A DNA stretch of 64,000 nucleotides from assembly GCF_000214175.1 (NCBI RefSeq), contig NC_015564.1, positions 4,278,001 to 4,342,000 of the forward strand, in the 5' to 3' direction. Source of the stretch: Hoyosella subflava DQS3-9A1. Its GTDB lineage: Bacteria > Actinomycetota > Actinomycetes > Mycobacteriales > Mycobacteriaceae. A program made the translations under genes and the position numbers. Numbering within the stretch: position 1 is the first letter of the stretch; each line of letters starts with the position of its first letter. Below the pieces are notes generated by a model. That model saw nothing but the letters and a program-made list of their open reading frames with translations, searched no databases and was not told the origin of the DNA. Below, piece after piece: positions 60,738-64,000 of the stretch.

Positions 60738-60792
60738 GGACAGACTCACAAGTCGTTTCGGCGCATTCTGTCCCGTTGCTTGTGAGGCTGTC
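60738..60792. promoter_or_regulatory. Alternative-stem leader of the dehydratase gene
   Basis: GACAGACTCACAAG (60739-60752) pairs with CTTGTGAGGCTGTC (60779-60792) at 13 of 14 positions. The same left arm, as GGACAGA (60738-60744), also pairs perfectly with TCTGTCC (60767-60773). The two stems exclude each other. It lies 28 bases before the start of the dehydratase gene. Confidence 0.45.
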
Positions 60793-60820
60793 GCCGCAAT
60801 GGTTGGGCTACGCTCGCCCC

Positions 60821-61777
60821 ATGACACTGGTCACCGTCGATGACGTGCGAGGTGCCGCGACCCGGATCGCCAGCGACGTCATCAGAACACCGCTCCTCCC
60901 CTGTGCGCGCCTGTCCGACGAACTTGGGCTGCGGGTTCTCATCAAACCGGAGAGCCTGCAAAACACCGGTAGCTTCAAAGTGCGAGGAGCCCTCAACACC
61001 CTGCTCACATGGAAGGAGAACGGCACACTCCCCGAGGGGGTCGTCGGCTTCTCCGCAGGGAACCATGCCGCCGCGGTCGCCTTCGCGGGTCAGCGGCTCG
61101 GCGTGAAAGCGATCATCGCGATGCCACACGACGCAGTCGAATCCAAAGTCATCAATGTGCGGCGCTACGGTGGCGAAATCGTGCCGACGGACGACCTGTT
61201 GGGTACCACTGAGGAACTGGCCGCGCAGTACGGGTATCCCGCGCTGCTGCCGTTTAACTTGCCCGAAGTCATCGCTGGTCAAGGCACAGTCGGGCTGGAG
61301 ATTGCAGAAGACGCTCAAGATGCGGCGGCGGTGATCGTGCCAGTCGGTGGAGGTGGTCTGATCAGCGGGATTGGGGCGGCCGTGACGGCACTAGCCCCGT
61401 CGATGCGCGTTATCGGTGTTGAGCCGGAAGTCTCTAATGCGCTGTCCCTCGCGATGACGCACGGTGAAGTGCGCGAACTGCCTCGTGCCGCGCGGACCAT
61501 CGCCGACGGCCTTGCGGCGCCGCGAGCCGGGAACCACACCCTGGAGAACGCGCTCGCCTACGTCGACGAAATGGCAGTAGTCAGCGAAAACGCGATCGGT
61601 GAGGCGTGGGCTGACCTCGCGGATTCGGCGAAGCTGATCGTGGAGCCTGCCGCGGCGGTGGGACTGGCAGCGTTGCGGTCCGGAGCTGTCTCATTGCCAG
61701 CCGGCAGCACCGTCGTCCTCGTCGTGTCAGGCGGCAATGCGGACTTGGTAAAGCTGGCCCAGGCCCGGATGGGCTGA
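60821..61777 (+). CDS. Threonine/serine dehydratase-like PLP enzyme
   Basis: A 318-residue fold type II PLP enzyme. The Schiff-base lysine K53 is in NTGSFKVRGA, the cofactor loop is SAGNHAAAV near 88 and the phosphate loop VGGGGLISG near 185. There is no C-terminal ACT-like regulatory domain, so it is a short catabolic-type threonine dehydratase or a serine racemase/dehydratase. ATG 60821 is preferred over in-frame starts back to 60728, because it begins at the conserved TLVTVDDVRGA and the upstream part lies in the structured leader. Confidence 0.88.
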   Translation: MTLVTVDDVRGAATRIASDVIRTPLLPCARLSDELGLRVLIKPESLQNTGSFKVRGALNTLLTWKENGTLPEGVVGFSAGNHAAAVAFAGQRLGVKAIIAMPHDAVESKVINVRRYGGEIVPTDDLLGTTEELAAQYGYPALLPFNLPEVIAGQGTVGLEIAEDAQDAAAVIVPVGGGGLISGIGAAVTALAPSMRVIGVEPEVSNALSLAMTHGEVRELPRAARTIADGLAAPRAGNHTLENALAYVDEMAVVSENAIGEAWADLADSAKLIVEPAAAVGLAALRSGAVSLPAGSTVVLVVSGGNADLVKLAQARMG

Positions 61778-61831
61778 GCCCGCTGCTGCGCCCTGGGTTT
61801 AACAGGGAAGCATGACGGGTACCGCTCCCCC

Positions 61832-62014
61832 ATGGCTGAATACCGGATCATCAACTCGTCCAAGGAAGTCGTCGAAAGCACCAAACTGCACGACGCGACA
61901 GAGGCCGTCGAATGGTTCCGAAACAACCTGCCCAACGGTGCCGACGCCTATCGTCTCGAAGTGCAAACTGACCAGGGGGACTGGGAGATGCTCGATGAAA
62001 CCGAGAGCACGTAA
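61832..62014 (+). CDS. Small hypothetical protein
   Basis: A 60-residue acidic protein (MAEYRIINSSKEVVEST...) with an alpha/beta pattern, ending EMLDETEST. I do not recognise it. ATG 61832 has only a C-rich stretch ahead. Its codon use is like the neighbours and it stands between the dehydratase and the AraC gene. It could be real or a chance frame. Confidence 0.45.
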   Translation: MAEYRIINSSKEVVESTKLHDATEAVEWFRNNLPNGADAYRLEVQTDQGDWEMLDETEST

Positions 62015-62064
62015 CCCCTAGAACCCACGCACCTATAACGCCTGCCCGTAGTACCGTCGTCTGC

Positions 62065-62484
62065 GTGGGACGGGCGGTCGAGGAGTCGAATCGTCGCATG
62101 CTGCGGGCGCGCGACATGATCGACCGCGCTTACGCCGATGACCTCGATATCTCAGCGCTCGCCCGCGCCGCACACGTGTCGGAAGCACATTTCATCCGCA
62201 CGTTCAAGGAAACGTTCGGCGAAACGCCTCACCGGTACTTGCAGCGGCGCCGCATTGAACGATCGATGTTCCTGCTCCGCGAAACCCGCCAGAGCGTTAC
62301 GGACATCTGCTTCGCCGTCGGTTTCTCCAGCCTCGGCACGTTCAGCAGAACATTTCGCGCGATCATGGGTGAATCACCCACCGAGTATCGACGTCACACG
62401 GCAGGCCTGCCCCCGGTACCCACGTGCTTCGTCATGAACTGGTACCGACCCAGCACTGAAGTGAAGCCCGCCCACCAAGACTGA
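62065..62484 (+). CDS. AraC-type regulator, DNA-binding domain only
   Basis: A 139-residue protein that is almost only the AraC helix-turn-helix pair: LARAAHVSEAHFIRTFKE and ICFAVGFSSLGTFSRTFR. No ligand-binding domain precedes it. It starts with GTG 62065. A VOC-family protein gene begins 50 bases downstream on the same strand, an arrangement frequent in actinobacteria in which the VOC protein may be the target or an accessory. The effector is unknown. Confidence 0.85.
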   Translation: MGRAVEESNRRMLRARDMIDRAYADDLDISALARAAHVSEAHFIRTFKETFGETPHRYLQRRRIERSMFLLRETRQSVTDICFAVGFSSLGTFSRTFRAIMGESPTEYRRHTAGLPPVPTCFVMNWYRPSTEVKPAHQD

Positions 62485-62533
62485 GCAGTTTTGGAGAAGC
62501 GTGCGCTTCTGCCTGCTCCGTACTGTTACGGGC

Positions 62534-62986
62534 ATGGCAGATCAATTGGTAACTGGAACAACCCATTCGCAGCTTTTCGTTCTCGACCAAGATGAGGCTC
62601 TCGACTTTTACGTCGGCAAGCTCGGCTTGGAGGTCCAGACCGACGCGGACATGGGTTTCATGCGCTGGCTGACCGTCGCCGTCCCTGGCGATGCACGCCA
62701 CGAAATCCTTCTCATGAAGCCTGGCCCGCCCAACCATGACGAGGCTACGGCGGAACTCGTACGTGAACTCCTCACAAAAGGGGCCCTCGGGACGGTCATC
62801 TTCGGCACAGACGATTGCCAGAAGACCTTCGACGAACTCGAGAAGAAAGGTGTCGAATTCACGCAGGAACCCGTTGAACGGTTTTATGGCACCGATTGCT
62901 CCCTCCGAGATCCCTTCGGTAACCATATCCGCATTACGCAACGCGCCTTGGAACCCGTCACAGTCCCCACCAATCCCAAGTTCTGA
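62534..62986 (+). CDS. VOC (glyoxalase/bleomycin-resistance fold) protein
   Basis: A 150-residue protein with two beta-alpha-beta-beta-beta units. Segments such as LFVLDQDEALDFYVGKLGLEV and GTDCSLRDPFGNHIRI place the second metal-binding Glu or Asp region. The first metal His cannot be located with certainty. The function is unknown and could be glyoxalase, dioxygenase or sequestration. ATG 62534 (MADQLVTG) is preferred over 62501. It is downstream of the AraC-type gene, probably in the same transcript. Confidence 0.82.
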   Translation: MADQLVTGTTHSQLFVLDQDEALDFYVGKLGLEVQTDADMGFMRWLTVAVPGDARHEILLMKPGPPNHDEATAELVRELLTKGALGTVIFGTDDCQKTFDELEKKGVEFTQEPVERFYGTDCSLRDPFGNHIRITQRALEPVTVPTNPKF

Positions 62987-63012
62987 CGAGCACCACCGGC
63001 TACCCTCCGAGT

Positions 63013-63954
63013 ATGGCCAAGGCCAAATCGGCAGCGCCGGTGGAACTCGAAGTCGGCGACCGCGTCATCAAACTATCGAGTCCCGACCGCGTGTACTTCA
63101 CGCAGCGCGGCGAAACAAAACTCGACCTCGCGAAGTACTACATGTCCGTCGGAGATGGCATCGTCAGGGCCCTTCGCGAGCGTCCGTGCATGCTGCACCG
63201 CTTCCCGGACGGAGTCGACGGTCAGAAAGTCCATCAGAAACGCCTCCCCCGCGGGGCGCCGCCGTGGGTGGAAACGGTGCGGCTGCACTTCCCGAGATAC
63301 AACCGGACCGCGGATGAACTGTGCGTCACGGAACTCGGCAGCGTCATCTGGGCCGTCCAGATGTCAACCGTGGAGTTCCATCCCTGGAACTCGCGCCGCG
63401 CGGACACTGAGAAGCCCGATGAATGGCGTATCGATCTCGATCCGATGCCCAAGTGCCCTTTCTCGAAGGTGCGGCGGGCAGCCGAGGTCAGCCACGAAAT
63501 CCTTGAGGAGCTTGGGGCCGTCGGATGGCCGAAAACATCTGGCGGCCACGGGCTTCACATTTACGTCCGGATCAAACCGGAGCATGGCTTCGCTGAAGTG
63601 CGGCGCGCGGCGCTCGCGTTCGCCCGCGAAGTCGAGCGCCGCCTGCCCGACGACGTCACCACCGCCTGGTGGCGCCGTGACCGGTCACCGAGTGACCTTT
63701 TTGTGGACTACAACCAGAACGCCCGCGACCACACGATCGCTGCGGCGTACTCCGTGCGCGGTAACCCGCGCGGCACGGTTTCGGCTCCCCTGAAATGGGA
63801 CGAAATACCCGATGCCGAACCCAATGACTTCACCATCGCATCCATGCCAGACCGTTTCGCCAAGTTCGGCGACCTCCACGAAGGCATCGACGACGCAGTT
63901 TTCGATCTGCAGCCGTTGCTCGAGTGGGCCGACCGGGACGGATTAGAGCAATAG
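63013..63954 (+). CDS. Stand-alone LigD-type polymerase (PolD2-like)
   Basis: A 313-residue primase-type polymerase. The catalytic pair is in RIDLDPMPK (D141/D143), then KTSGGHGLHIYV near 174 and VDYNQNARDHT near 234. It lacks phosphoesterase and ligase domains. It is the third such domain in the window, after PolD1-like and LigD, and resembles the autonomous PolD2 of mycobacteria. It starts at ATG 63013. It stands alone after the VOC gene and is not next to ligD or ku. Confidence 0.88.
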   Translation: MAKAKSAAPVELEVGDRVIKLSSPDRVYFTQRGETKLDLAKYYMSVGDGIVRALRERPCMLHRFPDGVDGQKVHQKRLPRGAPPWVETVRLHFPRYNRTADELCVTELGSVIWAVQMSTVEFHPWNSRRADTEKPDEWRIDLDPMPKCPFSKVRRAAEVSHEILEELGAVGWPKTSGGHGLHIYVRIKPEHGFAEVRRAALAFAREVERRLPDDVTTAWWRRDRSPSDLFVDYNQNARDHTIAAAYSVRGNPRGTVSAPLKWDEIPDAEPNDFTIASMPDRFAKFGDLHEGIDDAVFDLQPLLEWADRDGLEQ

Positions 63955-64000
63955 CGGTTCACTGCTACTGTCATATCTGCCGTGGTGCTCGGGAAATCGG

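Noticed and set aside
1-64000. Mobile elements, tRNA genes, rRNA genes or CRISPR arrays
   Set aside because: No transposase, integrase, direct-repeat array or cloverleaf-type sequence was recognised, and base composition looks even throughout.

Overview
The window looks like chromosomal DNA of a high-GC actinobacterium of the order Mycobacteriales (Rhodococcus/Hoyosella-like rather than Mycobacterium proper). Supporting signs are gene pairs with well-known mycobacterial counterparts: LigC with a stand-alone LigD-type polymerase, a POL-PE-LIG LigD next to Ku, a divergent ArsR/CadI pair, a WS/DGAT acyltransferase beside a lipase-like hydrolase, a MymA/LipR-like monooxygenase-hydrolase pair, an L,D-transpeptidase of the LdtMt type and a 13E12-type (DUF222-HNH) gene. 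Many genes start with GTG and many overlap by ATGA/GTGA. I saw no rRNA, tRNA, CRISPR array, insertion sequence or phage gene, and no intergenic gap above 300 bases.

Layout. 1-2 kb: end of a binding-protein-dependent ABC importer (two permeases, ATPase). 2-3.5 kb: a lipoprotein, convergent with a three-gene operon (3.4-7.5 kb) of a SbnA-like PLP enzyme, an FAD/NAD(P)-binding protein and a fold-III PLP decarboxylase, which resembles part of a metallophore or diaminopropionate-type pathway. 7.7-8.3 kb: DedA. 8.3-16 kb: a YqiJ-like membrane protein, a flotillin and a 1653-residue AAA-type ATPase in one operon. 16-22.5 kb: M13 peptidase, decapeptide-repeat protein, L,D-transpeptidase, acyltransferase 3 and WS/DGAT. 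22.6-31 kb: hydrolase, then a DNA-end-joining region (stand-alone POL, LigC, a DUF6319-like protein, GT87 transferase, LigD, Ku).

31-49.4 kb is a purine and ureide catabolism island. It encodes guanine deaminase, 8-oxoguanine deaminase, xanthine dehydrogenase (2Fe-2S/Mo fusion plus FAD subunit), urate oxidase, OHCU decarboxylase, a putative allantoin racemase, allantoinase (PuuE type), allantoicase, an aldolase/malate-synthase-like DUF6986 protein, an NCS1 permease, a UMF1-type transporter and a MobA-like nucleotidyltransferase that may mature the molybdenum cofactor. An ArsR/CadI metal-response pair is embedded in it. The first gene of the ureide branch overlaps the ku stop codon. No hydroxyisourate hydrolase or ureidoglycolate lyase is visible.

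49.4-64 kb: a MerR regulator fused to sliding-clamp-like domains with a small TPR-like partner, a DUF222-HNH gene with a degenerate SOS box over its likely start, two Baeyer-Villiger-type flavoprotein monooxygenases with SDR or hydrolase partners, a membrane protein, a secreted Cna-B-like protein, an NmrA-like protein, a threonine dehydratase-like enzyme, an AraC/VOC pair and a third LigD-type polymerase. Three separate archaeo-eukaryotic-primase-type polymerase domains therefore occur within about 40 kb.
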